The notes under the pieces were generated by a model. It was not told the DNA's origin. It saw nothing but the letters and a program-made list of their open reading frames with translations, and searched no databases. A DNA stretch of 64,000 nucleotides from Alloalcanivorax profundimaris (GTDB lineage Bacteria; Pseudomonadota; Gammaproteobacteria; Pseudomonadales; Alcanivoracaceae), in assembly GCF_015265435.1 (NCBI RefSeq), contig NZ_JABJWH010000013.1, forward strand, positions 24,574-88,573, read 5' to 3'. This document shows, piece after piece, positions 53,826 to 62,075 of this stretch (position 1 is its first letter; each line of letters opens with the position of its first letter). A program made the position numbers and the translations under genes.

Positions 53826-54922
53826 GATCCATTGCTCTCCGTTGTGTCCAGCGGTTCCATGGGCAGCAGCAGGCTGAACAGGGTTCGCCCCGGCTCGCTC
53901 TCGCACTCAATCAGACCCTGGTGCTGACTGATGATCGACTGGGCGATGGACAGACCCAGTCCGGAGCCATTGGCACGGCCGCTGACCATGGGATAGAAAA
54001 TCGTTTCCTGCAGGTCCTTGGGAATGCCCGGACCGTTGTCCTCGATGTCCACGCGCAGCACCAGCCGGTGGCGCTGGGCGCCGATGGTGAACTGGCGCAG
54101 CACGCGGGTGCGCATCACCACCCGGGCGTTCTCGGTGCCCGCCTCCAGCAGCGCCTGCATGGCGTTGCGCATCAGATTGAGCAGCACCTGGATCAGCTGA
54201 TCCCGGTCGGCGGTGACGTCCGGCAGGCTGACGTCGTAATCGCGCACCAGGGCCACGCCCTCCGGGTACTCGGCGAGCAGCAGCTGACGCACGTGCTCCA
54301 GGCATTCGTGCACGTTCACCGGCGCGAAGGCCGGCGGCTTGCGCGGCCCGAGCATGCGGTCCGCCACCGAGCGCAGGCGGTCCGCCTCGTCGATGATCAC
54401 CCGGGTGTATTCCGCCAGCTCCGGGTCCGGCAGCGCCCGCTCCAGCAACTGGGCGGCGCCGCGGATGCCGCCCAGGGGGTTCTTGATCTCGTGGGCCACG
54501 CCGCGCACCAGGGCCCGGGTAGCCTGGTGGGCGTGGATCAGCCCTTCCTCCCGGGTGATGCGCAGCAGCCGGTCCAGCGACTGCATTTCCACCAGCAGCG
54601 CCATGGCCTGCCCCGGCTCGTGGATCGGGCTGACGCTGTAATCGACCATCGCCTGCTGGCCCGGGGCCACGTTGAGTTTGGCTTCCCGGCGGGTGAAGGG
54701 GTGCCCCTCCTCGATGCACTGTTTCAGTGCGGACCGGGCTTCCTCGTCATCGAAGAAGTAGTCCGGCAGGGGCTGGCCCAGCACCCGGGCGGCACTGGTG
54801 GACAGCAGCATTTCCGCCGCCGCGTTGAGGTAGCGCACGCGCAGGTCGCCGTCGAGCAACATCACCGCCGTGCGGAGGTGATCCAGCAATCGTTTCTGCA
54901 GCACCGTGTCTGAATTCATCAT
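53822..54922 (-). CDS. ntrB: Nitrogen regulation sensor kinase NtrB
   Basis: NtrB phosphorylates NtrC when PII is uridylylated, and dephosphorylates it when nitrogen is plentiful. The protein of about 366 aa has an N-terminal PAS domain (LLDGDLRVRYLNAAAEMLLS) and an H-box VRGVAHEIKNPLGGIRGAAQLL with His144. N-box LIQVLLNLMRNAMQALLEA and G1/G2 boxes DNGPGIPK and GSGLGLSIAQSI complete the catalytic domain. There is no membrane segment. The start is uncertain: ATGs at 54931, 54922 and 54919 are all in frame with weak ribosome sites. I chose 54922. Confidence 0.95.
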   Translation of the reverse strand: MMNSDTVLQKRLLDHLRTAVMLLDGDLRVRYLNAAAEMLLSTSAARVLGQPLPDYFFDDEEARSALKQCIEEGHPFTRREAKLNVAPGQQAMVDYSVSPIHEPGQAMALLVEMQSLDRLLRITREEGLIHAHQATRALVRGVAHEIKNPLGGIRGAAQLLERALPDPELAEYTRVIIDEADRLRSVADRMLGPRKPPAFAPVNVHECLEHVRQLLLAEYPEGVALVRDYDVSLPDVTADRDQLIQVLLNLMRNAMQALLEAGTENARVVMRTRVLRQFTIGAQRHRLVLRVDIEDNGPGIPKDLQETIFYPMVSGRANGSGLGLSIAQSIISQHQGLIECESEPGRTLFSLLLPMEPLDTTESNGS

Positions 54923-55023
54923 TCGGCCCATAACAGGGCATAAGCAATTATCAGGCCATCCGTCAGGGGCCCTGGAGGCCCCGTAAACGGGCGACCCGGC
55001 GGATCGTCTCGGTGCAGTGTAAG

Positions 55024-55055
55024 AATATAAGGCGGGAAACGCACCACTTTGGTGC
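55024..55055 (-). promoter_or_regulatory. NtrC-type site over a candidate ntrBC promoter
   Basis: GCACC-ACTTT-GGTGC (55041-55055) is a perfect inverted repeat with the N5 geometry of NtrC sites (TGCACY-N5-RGTGCA). About 12 bp downstream on the minus strand is TATATT (55024-55029), a good -10 element. The NtrC site would then cover the -35 region, a repressing position. Confidence 0.6.
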
Positions 55056-55061
55056 GAATGA

Positions 55062-55784
55062 TCAGCGTGTGCTGCGCGAGGCCGGCGCACCCAGGCCGCC
55101 GCCACCGCCGCGCTGGGCCGGCGAGCCGCCGGTGGCGGTGCCGCCGGCCCCGGCGGCGCCACCCCGTTGCGAGGCGCCGCCCACGGACGGCAAGGCGCTG
55201 CCGGAGCCGGCGCCATCGGCACTGCTTCGGTGCACGTACACGGTGATCGGGTCGGAGGCGATCAGCGGCTGGCCGCGCTCGTCCTTGATCACCGCGCGCA
55301 GGGTGTGCGGGCCCGGGTTGGGGAAATCCAGGACGGCACCGTCCAGGGGCGCGCCGTTGTCGATGATCTCCAGGCGGTGCCCGGGCAGCCGCGGCGGGTC
55401 CGATTGCACGCTCACCGTGACCGGATTGTCCTGGGGCAGGCGCACCGGGACCCGGTTGTCCGGGCTGACGATGGTCAGGCTGCGGTAGCCGGCGAACGGC
55501 TCGCCACCCCGGTCGCCGGCATCGGGCCGGTCGCCCCGGGCGCGGTCGTCATCCGGGGGTGGAGGCGGCAATTCCCGCCGTTCCGGGCGCGGGCTGTCCA
55601 TGGTGTTGGTGGGCCCCACCCGCACCGGCTCGGCGCCGCTGTTTTCCGGCGGGTTGTCGGTGAACACCACGTTGCCGTTCTCATCCACCACGCGGTAGAT
55701 GCCGCCGGAGGACGCCGCGTCCCCGTCGGTCTGGGCCAGCGCCACCAGCGGCGGCAAGATCAACAGCAACGGCCAAGCTTTCAT
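55062..55784 (-). CDS. DUF4124-containing exported protein
   Basis: The 240-aa protein has a signal peptide (MKAWPLLLILPPLVALAQ) and then a DUF4124 domain (GGIYRVVDENGNVVFTDNPPENS), a short beta motif common in proteins located between glnA and ntrB in gammaproteobacteria. A proline- and aspartate-rich linker (PPPPPDDDRARGDRPDAGDRGG) follows, then an Ig-like strand region (SPDNRVPVRLPQDNPVTVSVQS...HRLEIIDNGAPLDGAV) and a glycine- and serine-rich tail. Function is unknown. ATG 55784 with GGGGGAA upstream is the start; the longer frame runs into the 74-bp repeats. Confidence 0.75.
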   Translation of the reverse strand: MKAWPLLLILPPLVALAQTDGDAASSGGIYRVVDENGNVVFTDNPPENSGAEPVRVGPTNTMDSPRPERRELPPPPPDDDRARGDRPDAGDRGGEPFAGYRSLTIVSPDNRVPVRLPQDNPVTVSVQSDPPRLPGHRLEIIDNGAPLDGAVLDFPNPGPHTLRAVIKDERGQPLIASDPITVYVHRSSADGAGSGSALPSVGGASQRGGAAGAGGTATGGSPAQRGGGGGLGAPASRSTR

Positions 55785-55852
55785 GACATTCCCCCGAATC
55801 AGTCGATGCCCCGATTCTGCGGCCTGCCCACCCCTGAAAAAAGGGCCCCCGC

Positions 55853-56000
55853 CACAAAAAACTGCCTGGAGCAGTTTTTGACGTCGCGTCGCGACGGTCC
55901 GAAGGATGCCCGCCAAGGACGGTGGGCACAAAAAACTGCCTGGAGCAGTTTTTGACGTCGCCTAGCGACGGTCCAAAGGATGCCCGCCAGGGACGGTGGG
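55853..56000. repeat. Two tandem copies of a 74-bp repeat
   Basis: Copy 1 is 55853-55926 and copy 2 is 55927-56000; they differ at four positions. Each copy contains AAAAACTGC-CTGGA-GCAGTTTTT (a terminator-like hairpin with A and T runs on both sides) and a second imperfect hairpin GCCCGCC-N6-GGTGGGC. The copies lie downstream of glnA and upstream of the DUF4124 gene, and probably help to insulate them. Confidence 0.9.
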
Positions 56001-56025
56001 CACCAACCGCGCTTCAAGCGCGCAT

Positions 56026-56052
56026 AAAAAACCCCGCCGGAGCGGGGTTTTT
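56026..56052 (-). terminator. Intrinsic terminator of glnA
   Basis: AAAAAACCCCGC-CGGA-GCGGGGTTTTT: a strong stem with A and T flanks, 22 bp after the glnA stop codon. It works in either direction. Confidence 0.85.
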
Positions 56053-56074
56053 CGTCGTGCCTCGGGGCGAACCC

Positions 56075-57481
56075 TTAGCAGCTGTAGTACATGTCGAACT
56101 CGACCGGATGCGGGGTCATGTTCAGACGCTCGATTTCCTCGCGCTTGAGCTCGATGTAGCCTTCCAGCATGTCCTTGGTGAACACGTCGCCCTGGGTCAG
56201 GAAGTCCTGATCCTCTTCCAGGGCATCCAGCGCCATGGTCAGGGTATGCGCCACGGTGGGGATGTCCTTGGCTTCCTCGGCCGGCAGGTCGTACAGATCC
56301 TTGTCCATGGCGTCGCCCGGGTGGATCTTGTTCTTGATGCCGTCCAGGCCGGCCATCATCAGCGCGGCGAAGCACAGGTACGGGTTGGCGGACGGATCCG
56401 GGAAGCGGGTCTCGATGCGACGCGCTTTCGGGTTGCTCACCCACGGAATCCGGATGGAAGCGGAACGGTTACGGGCGGAGTAGGCCAGCATTACCGGGGC
56501 TTCAAAGCCGGGCACCAGACGCTTGTAGGAGTTGGTGGAACCGTTGGTGAAGGCGTTCAGCGCGCGGGCGTGCTTGATCACGCCGCCGATGTAGTACAGC
56601 GCTTCCTCGGACAGACCGGCGTACTCGTCGCCGGCGAACAGGTTCTTGCCGTCCTTCGCCAGGGACATGTGCACGTGCATACCGGAACCGTTGTCACCGA
56701 TCAGCGGCTTGGGCATGAAGGTGGCGGTCTTGCCGTAGGCGTGGGCCACGTTGTGCACGCAGTACTTGAGGATCTGTACTTCGTCGGCTTTCTTGGTGAG
56801 GGTGTTGGCGCCCACACCGATCTCGCACTGGCCGGCGGTGCCCACTTCGTGGTGGTGAACCTCGATTTCCAGGCCCATCTGCTCCATGGCCGCGCACATG
56901 GCGCCGCGCAGGTCGTGCAGGCTGTCCACCGGGGGTACCGGGAAGTAGCCGCCTTTCACGCCCGGACGGTGGCCGATGTTGTTCTTCTCGAACTCATCGG
57001 CGGATACCCAGGCCGCTTCCTCGGAGTAGATGTTGTACATGGAGCCGGACATGTCGGACTTCCACTGCACGGAATCGAACACGAAGAATTCCGGCTCCGG
57101 ACCGAACAGGGCGGTGTCGGCGATGCCGGTGGACTTCAGGTATTCCTCGGCGCGCAGCGCCACGGAGCGCGGATCACGCTCGTAGCCCTGCATGGTGGCG
57201 GGCTCGACGATGTTGCAGCGCAGATTCAGGGTGGCCACGTCGGTGAAGGGGTCGAGGACGGCGGTCTCGTCTTCCGGCATCAGGATCATGTCGGATTCGT
57301 TGATGCCCTTCCAGCCGGAGATGGAGGAACCGTCGAACATCTTGCCGTCCTGGAAGAAATCGTCATCGATCTCGCCCACGGGAAGAGTGACGTGCTGCTC
57401 CTTGCCGCGGCTGTCGGTGAATCGCAGGTCCACCCACTTCACGTCGTTGTCTTTGATCAGTTTCAGCGTCTTTTCAGACAT
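56075..57481 (-). CDS. glnA: Glutamine synthetase type I
   Basis: GlnA makes glutamine from glutamate, ammonia and ATP. The 468-aa protein has [12 protein letters not shown], the catalytic metal sites in [10 protein letters not shown] and [15 protein letters not shown], the ATP loop [11 protein letters not shown], and [15 protein letters not shown]. The adenylylation residue is Tyr397 in [10 protein letters not shown], so activity is expected to be tuned by GlnE. Start ATG 57481 has GAGG upstream. Its transcription is predicted to depend on sigma-54 and NtrC (sites at 57591-57716). Terminator and tandem repeats follow. Confidence 0.98.
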   Translation of the reverse strand: MSEKTLKLIKDNDVKWVDLRFTDSRGKEQHVTLPVGEIDDDFFQDGKMFDGSSISGWKGINESDMILMPEDETAVLDPFTDVATLNLRCNIVEPATMQGYERDPRSVALRAEEYLKSTGIADTALFGPEPEFFVFDSVQWKSDMSGSMYNIYSEEAAWVSADEFEKNNIGHRPGVKGGYFPVPPVDSLHDLRGAMCAAMEQMGLEIEVHHHEVGTAGQCEIGVGANTLTKKADEVQILKYCVHNVAHAYGKTATFMPKPLIGDNGSGMHVHMSLAKDGKNLFAGDEYAGLSEEALYYIGGVIKHARALNAFTNGSTNSYKRLVPGFEAPVMLAYSARNRSASIRIPWVSNPKARRIETRFPDPSANPYLCFAALMMAGLDGIKNKIHPGDAMDKDLYDLPAEEAKDIPTVAHTLTMALDALEEDQDFLTQGDVFTKDMLEGYIELKREEIERLNMTPHPVEFDMYYSC

Positions 57482-57590
57482 TATCGAGCGTCCTCCTGGA
57501 ACGGGTATGTTTCTGGCTGCTCGCCGCCACACTACCGGCACGCGAAAAGCCGTTGTTCTCGGCCACGGGGGCCTGCACACCTATAGGGTG

Positions 57591-57606
57591 AGCAATTATT
57601 GTGCCA
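57591..57606 (-). promoter_or_regulatory. Sigma-54 promoter of glnA
   Basis: On the minus strand TGGCAC-AATAA-TTGCT matches the sigma-54 consensus TGGCAC-N5-TTGCW at every position. Transcription should begin about 57581, leaving a 100-nt leader before the glnA ATG. Confidence 0.9.
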
Positions 57607-57668
57607 GCCCTTTTTTGGCGCACCCTCGGGGGTTTGACGCCCTCCGGATGGGTTTTGCCCCAACATGA

Positions 57669-57685
57669 TGCACCATGGGAGTGCA
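57669..57685. promoter_or_regulatory. NtrC enhancer site 1 of glnA
   Basis: TGCACC-ATGGG-AGTGCA: both 6-bp half-sites match TGCACY-N5-RGTGCA. The centre is about 96 bp upstream of the predicted start, like the strong NtrC sites of E. coli glnA. Confidence 0.85.
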
Positions 57686-57699
57686 CCCAAGCGGAGCCG

Positions 57700-57716
57700 T
57701 GCACCATTACAGTGCG
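57700..57716. promoter_or_regulatory. NtrC enhancer site 2 of glnA
   Basis: TGCACC-ATTAC-AGTGCG: one mismatch at the last base. Its centre is 31 bp (three helical turns) from site 1, suiting cooperative binding of two NtrC dimers. It overlaps the stop codon of the TusA-like gene. Confidence 0.75.
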
Positions 57717-57955
57717 ACCGACGGTTCGCCGACCCGGAGGGTGATCACCACCTCCCGGTCATCCTGCTCGGTTTCCAGCACTTCATGGCCGTTGATGCGG
57801 CACCAGGCGGGGATATCGTTGAGCGCGCCGGGGTCCGTGCAGGTTACCCGCAGGACCGCCCCTTGCGCCAGTTCATTGACCTTGTTCTGGGTTTTGATCA
57901 CCGGAATGGGGCACAGCTGCCGGCGCACATCCAGTTCATGAACGTTTTCGGTCAT
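57707..57955 (-). CDS. TusA-like sulfur carrier protein
   Basis: The 82-aa protein is of the TusA/SirA family: HELDVRRQLCPIPVIKTQNKVNELAQGAVLRVTCTDPGALNDIPAWCRINGHEVL has the CPxP motif whose Cys carries persulfide sulfur. It starts 3 bp after the stop codon of a PP-loop thiouridylase-like gene, so it is likely the sulfur donor for that enzyme. It is distinct from the stand-alone TusA of E. coli, and DNA binding by NtrC at its 3' end may affect it. Confidence 0.85.
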   Translation of the reverse strand: MTENVHELDVRRQLCPIPVIKTQNKVNELAQGAVLRVTCTDPGALNDIPAWCRINGHEVLETEQDDREVVITLRVGEPSVAL

Positions 57956-57958
57956 GGT

Positions 57959-59062
57959 TCAGCCCACGTGCCAGGAAAGGGGAATCTCATCGGGCAGGGC
58001 CGGCCGCACCGCCACCTCGCGGGCAACGCCGCCGGGTTCCTTCACTTCCAGCACCACCTCGTCGTCGGCGCGCCCCTTGGAGTAGCGCGCCACGATGGCC
58101 GCCGCCCGGCGCAGTTCCTCGTCCGACTCGAAGGTGCCGTCCACCAGGGCCAGGGGGCCCGGGCAGCTGACCGTGGTCAGGCTGGTGAACTGATAGCGGT
58201 AGCCTTCCAGGAAGCGGTTCTCGCCTTCCTCGCGGCTGATGATGAGCTTGTGGTGCTCGGCGGGGCGGATATGGCGGCCCACCTTGAGCAGCATGATGTC
58301 GTCCAGCTCATAGCGGCGCTCGTTACGGGCCCGCCACAGGTCCGCCAGCTTGTTGGAGTAGGATTCGTCGGTGAGGAAGCAGCAGCCGCCGGCGGGCTGG
58401 GCGTATTCCTCCAGGCCGAACTTGCGGGCCAGGGCCATCTGCGGCTTGCGGTTGCGCCCGGAGAAATCGTAGAGCCGCTCACGGTCCACCCAGCCCTCGC
58501 GCTCCGGAAGGGTCTCCGGCAGGTTGCGCGCGCTCAGCGGGCGCAGCAGGCGGTCGTCGGCGCCGGACTCGCTGCTTATGATGGGCATGGTTTCCTTGCG
58601 CTGGCTCTTCGGCCGCTGGCCCACCACCTCGCCGGTGACGATGAAGTCGAAGCCCTTCTCGCCAGCCAGCTCGCGGGCCTTGTTGAGCATCAGGGTGGCC
58701 TGGTTGACCATGAAAATCTTGCAGTCCAGGCAGGGGTTCAGGTTGGCCCCGTAGCCGTGCTTGGGGTTCAGCACCACGTCCTTGTACTCCTCGGAGATAT
58801 CGACGATGTGCAGCTTGATACCCAGCTTCTCGGCCACCCAGAGGGCGTTGTTGCGCTTGTTCTTGTCCTGATCCTTCTTGCGGATGGCATGGGTGTGGCC
58901 CTCCACGCAGAAACCGGTGAAGAAATTCACCCCTTCCACGTGGATGCCCTGCTCCTGCATCGCCTTCACCGCCAGCATGGAGTCCAGCCCGCCGGACACC
59001 AGGGCGATGGCGCGACGCTGGATCGATTCGGGGTGGGAGATCGGGGTTGCGGCCTCGGACAT
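57959..59062 (-). CDS. PP-loop (ThiI/MnmA-like) tRNA thiouridylase-like protein with C-terminal NFACT-R-like domain
   Basis: The 367-aa protein has the PP-loop ATP pyrophosphatase motif SGGLDS at 23-28, as in MnmA and ThiI. A CLDCK motif follows near residue 110, then VTGEVVGQRPKSQ, and AQPAGGCCFLTDE with a Cys pair. The C-terminal 130 residues (LDDIMLLKVGRHIRPAEHHKLIISREEGENRFLEGY...) resemble the NFACT-R RNA-binding domain found fused to such enzymes. I infer that it activates a tRNA base with ATP for sulfur insertion, using the adjacent TusA-like protein. The RNA target is unknown. In Pseudomonas thiI itself lies near glnA, but this is not ThiI by architecture. Confidence 0.7.
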   Translation of the reverse strand: MSEAATPISHPESIQRRAIALVSGGLDSMLAVKAMQEQGIHVEGVNFFTGFCVEGHTHAIRKKDQDKNKRNNALWVAEKLGIKLHIVDISEEYKDVVLNPKHGYGANLNPCLDCKIFMVNQATLMLNKARELAGEKGFDFIVTGEVVGQRPKSQRKETMPIISSESGADDRLLRPLSARNLPETLPEREGWVDRERLYDFSGRNRKPQMALARKFGLEEYAQPAGGCCFLTDESYSNKLADLWRARNERRYELDDIMLLKVGRHIRPAEHHKLIISREEGENRFLEGYRYQFTSLTTVSCPGPLALVDGTFESDEELRRAAAIVARYSKGRADDEVVLEVKEPGGVAREVAVRPALPDEIPLSWHVG

Positions 59063-59143
59063 AGGATTTGCTCAGCGCGTTGCTCAAAATTCGGGCGGCG
59101 CAGTATAGCAAATCGCGCTTGATTGACGAACCGGAGAACGCCC

Positions 59144-60139
59144 TCAGGGCGGCGAGGGCGCTTCCGGCAGGTCCGGCACGGCGAACAGGCGCCGGGACAG
59201 AGCCACCCGGGCGGCGGCTTCCTCGGTGCCGGCGTCGTCGCCGCGCGCCTCCAGGTGATCCTCGATCAGGCCGCAGCGGCGCAGCAGACCGTCGTCGTTG
59301 GCGATCTGGATGTTCAGCCCGGGGCGGGCGTTGAGCTCCAGCATCAGCGGGCCCTTGTGCTTGTCCATCACCAGGTCCACGCCCAGATAACCCAGGCCGG
59401 TGAGGTCGTAGCAGCGCGCCGCCAGGGCCAGGCATTGGTCCCAGTCGGGCACCTGGACGCCGGCCACCGGGTGGGCGGTGTCCGGGTGGCGGTCGATTTT
59501 CAGGTTGTGCCAGGTGCCGCTCAGGGTGACGCCGGTGGCGATGTCCACGCCCACCCCGATGGCGCCCTGGTGCAGGTTGGCCTTGCCGTCGGACTGGCGG
59601 GTGGGCAGGCGCAGCATGGCGGCCACCGGGTAGCCCTGCAGCACGATGATGCGCACGTCCGGCACGCCGCCGATGCTGATGCGGTCGAACAGGTCCGTGG
59701 AGCGCACCCGGTACTCGATCAGGGCGCGGTCGCGGTGGCCGCCCAGGGAATAGAGCCCGGAGATGATGCCGGAGATATGGAACTCCAGCTCCTCGGGGCT
59801 GATCATGCGGCCCGAGGCGCTGCGGTAGTAGCCCTCGAAGCGGTCGGAGATCACCAGGATGCCATCGCCGCCGGCGCCCTGGGACGGCTTGATCACGAAG
59901 TCGCCATGGGTCTCGACGATGTGCTCGAGCTGGCTGATGCCCTGCTCGGTATCGATGATGCCGTACATGTCCGGCACCTGGATGCCCGCCTCCAGGGCCA
60001 TGTTCTTGGTGCGGATCTTGTCGTCCACCAGCGGGTAAAGCCGGCGATCGTTGTACATCAGCACATAGTCGCCGTTGCGTTGGTTGATGCCCATCACGCC
60101 GCGCCGGCGCAGCGCCCTCCAGGTGGCGATCCCGAACAT
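59144..60139 (-). CDS. Alpha-L-glutamate ligase-like ATP-grasp protein (RimK-related)
   Basis: The 331-aa protein is an ATP-grasp ligase related to RimK: MGINQRNGDYVLMYNDRRLYPLVDDKIRTK, the P-loop-like FVIKPSQGAGGDGILV, VPDVRIIVLQGYPVAAMLRLPT and the metal-binding end GVDLVMDKHKGPLMLELNARPGLNIQIAN. It should join an amino acid or amine to a carboxyl group using ATP; neither substrate is known. Its start codon shares a base with the stop codon of the 7TM/transglutaminase gene (TGATG), so the two are translated together. Both are a recurrent pair in gammaproteobacteria. Confidence 0.82.
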   Translation of the reverse strand: MFGIATWRALRRRGVMGINQRNGDYVLMYNDRRLYPLVDDKIRTKNMALEAGIQVPDMYGIIDTEQGISQLEHIVETHGDFVIKPSQGAGGDGILVISDRFEGYYRSASGRMISPEELEFHISGIISGLYSLGGHRDRALIEYRVRSTDLFDRISIGGVPDVRIIVLQGYPVAAMLRLPTRQSDGKANLHQGAIGVGVDIATGVTLSGTWHNLKIDRHPDTAHPVAGVQVPDWDQCLALAARCYDLTGLGYLGVDLVMDKHKGPLMLELNARPGLNIQIANDDGLLRRCGLIEDHLEARGDDAGTEEAAARVALSRRLFAVPDLPEAPSPP

Positions 60140-61677
60140 CAGCGGTCTCCTTCCTCGGTCATGGCCCGGAAGCGCACCAGCTCCATCACCCGGTAACCCC
60201 GGTAATGGCCCATGAACACCATCACCGCCGCCAGGATCAGCAGCACGCCCGGGAAGGTGAACACGAAGTACACCAGCGGCTTCCACACCATCAGCAGGTG
60301 GCAGAAGATCGCCGCCACCAGGGTGCCGATGGCCACTTTCAGGGACTGGGTGCCGCCGCGCTCCTCCCAGACGATGGACACCCGCTCGATCACCATGGTC
60401 AGGATCACCATGGGGAACAGGGCCACGGACAGGCCGGTGGACAGGCCCAGCTTGTAAGTGAGCAGGCTGATCAGCGCCATCATGATCACCACGAAGGTGA
60501 GCACCACCGACAGCCGCGCCAGCAACTGCAACTTCAGGTGTTCCAGATAGCCGCGCACCGACAGGCCGATGGCGGTGATGAAGGTGAACAGCAGCACGCC
60601 CCAGATCACCTGGGTCTCGCGGAACGCCAGGGCGATCAACACCGGGGTGAAGGTCCCCAGGGTCTCCATGCCGATCAGGGAGCGGATCAGTAGCACCAGC
60701 AGCACGCCCACCGGAATCATGATCAGCACCCGGAACAGCTGCTGGGACGGCACCGGCAGCTCGTAGAGGGAGTAGTCGATGAAGCTGCTGGCGTCCTGGG
60801 AACGCAGGGACTGGGCCAGCCGCAGGGCGCTCATCTCGTTGCGGTGCACGCTGAAGCTGATCTTGGAGGCGCGGGCGCCTTCCAGGGTCAGCAGCGGCTG
60901 CTCACCGCTCCACCACACCAGCCGGTCCTCCGGCAGGCCCTGGCGGCCGTCCGCCGGGTTGAAATACAGCCAGTTCTGGCCGTTGAAGGTGCGCAGCCAC
61001 AGCTCCGGCTGCTGGCTGCTGCTCTCGGCGAGCTGCAGGGTGTGCACCGGCTCGGCGGGAATGTGCGCCACCGCCAGCAGCAGATCCACCACCCGGGCCC
61101 GGTTCTCCGGGCTGTGGTCGCCGCCCAGCAGCAGGCGCACGTTGTCGCTGTCCTCGCTGTTGACCCGCTTGATGGTCTCGCTGACGAAGGTCTCCACGTC
61201 GGCGGAGTGCTGCCGGATCGGCGCCAGCAGGGCGTCGGCGGCGACCCGCTCGGCGCCCTTGAGCTCCGGGCTGGGCCGGAACTGGGGACCGTTTTCCGGC
61301 GGCAGCGCCGGCTCCGCGAAGCGCGAGGTGAGCATCAACCGGTAATAGAGGTTCTGCTGCCCCTCGCCACGGCGCGCCGACCAGGTCACCAGCCGGTTGC
61401 CGTTCTCCCGGTTCACGTTCACCCCGTAGTTGTTCGAGATAAAGCTCTCGTTGAGGGCGGTGAAGCCGCTGTTCAGCGGCGGCACGAACATGCGCGCCTT
61501 GATCGGGGTGTTGGGGCGGGCCTGGAAACTCAGCTGAGTATCCACCACCCACACCGGATCGCTTTCACTTTCCGTCAGCGGGACATCCTGAACCAGAAGC
61601 TGGTAGGCGATGCTGCCCGCGCCCAGCACCAGGAGAGCCACGGCCAACAACCGGGCGTGCAATTTCACAGAACGCAT
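60139..61677 (-). CDS. Inactive transglutaminase-like domain fused to seven membrane helices
   Basis: The 512-aa protein has an N-terminal membrane anchor (LLAVALLVLGAGSIAYQLL) and a periplasmic domain with a transglutaminase-like core (RVVDLLLAVAHIPAEPVHTL...WLRTFNGQNWLYFNPADGRQGLP). Where the catalytic Cys is expected I see none, so the domain is presumably inactive. From about residue 320 come seven membrane helices (LFRVLIMIPVGVLLVLLI ... VFTFPGVLLILAAVMVFMG). This is the known family called inactive transglutaminase fused to 7TM. Its partner is the ATP-grasp ligase downstream. A retropepsin-like protease that often completes the trio is not in the window. Confidence 0.8.
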   Translation of the reverse strand: MRSVKLHARLLAVALLVLGAGSIAYQLLVQDVPLTESESDPVWVVDTQLSFQARPNTPIKARMFVPPLNSGFTALNESFISNNYGVNVNRENGNRLVTWSARRGEGQQNLYYRLMLTSRFAEPALPPENGPQFRPSPELKGAERVAADALLAPIRQHSADVETFVSETIKRVNSEDSDNVRLLLGGDHSPENRARVVDLLLAVAHIPAEPVHTLQLAESSSQQPELWLRTFNGQNWLYFNPADGRQGLPEDRLVWWSGEQPLLTLEGARASKISFSVHRNEMSALRLAQSLRSQDASSFIDYSLYELPVPSQQLFRVLIMIPVGVLLVLLIRSLIGMETLGTFTPVLIALAFRETQVIWGVLLFTFITAIGLSVRGYLEHLKLQLLARLSVVLTFVVIMMALISLLTYKLGLSTGLSVALFPMVILTMVIERVSIVWEERGGTQSLKVAIGTLVAAIFCHLLMVWKPLVYFVFTFPGVLLILAAVMVFMGHYRGYRVMELVRFRAMTEEGDR

Positions 61678-62075
61678 TTTTCAGCCTTATTCCAATCCTT
61701 CGGCGAGGGCGCCGCGACCGCGCACATGGTCCGCTAACCGACCGACGATGTCACCGCCTCCGAAGCCGGAATCCGGCTCCGGACGAAAATTCTTGTAAAC
61801 GGGTCACGGTCACGGATTCGTCATGGAACCCGGCCACCGTACGATCCGGGCCGGCGCCGACGGGCCGCAAAAGCGTGCATGGCCCCGGCCGCGCCCCGGA
61901 ATGGCGCACATTCTGCCACGAAATCCGTCGTTATGGCGTATAAGTGGCTTCGTCCGGCCAAGGGACTGTACAATGCGCCGCCGAATCCAATCGCCTCCCC
62001 CCGCCGCCGGCCCCGCCGCGCGGCCGACCGCCGCTGAGCGCCGGAGGCACATTTTTCTCTACGGAGCCACGATCT
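61678..62075. other. Gene-free divergent region upstream of typA
   Basis: The 398-bp region between the 7TM gene and typA holds no convincing gene. The best promoter signal for typA is TACAAT (61969-61974), without a good -35; TATAAG at 61939-61944 is an alternative. The stretch 61980-62045 is very GC-rich (runs of CCGCCG). The frame of typA stays open upstream to 61944, but the protein family begins at 62076. Confidence 0.4.

Noticed and set aside
55785..56017. Small frames inside the 74-bp repeats (reading PPSLAGIL...RRQKLLQAVF)
   Set aside because: They exist on both strands only because the repeat is open in several frames. The hairpins explain the sequence better than coding does.
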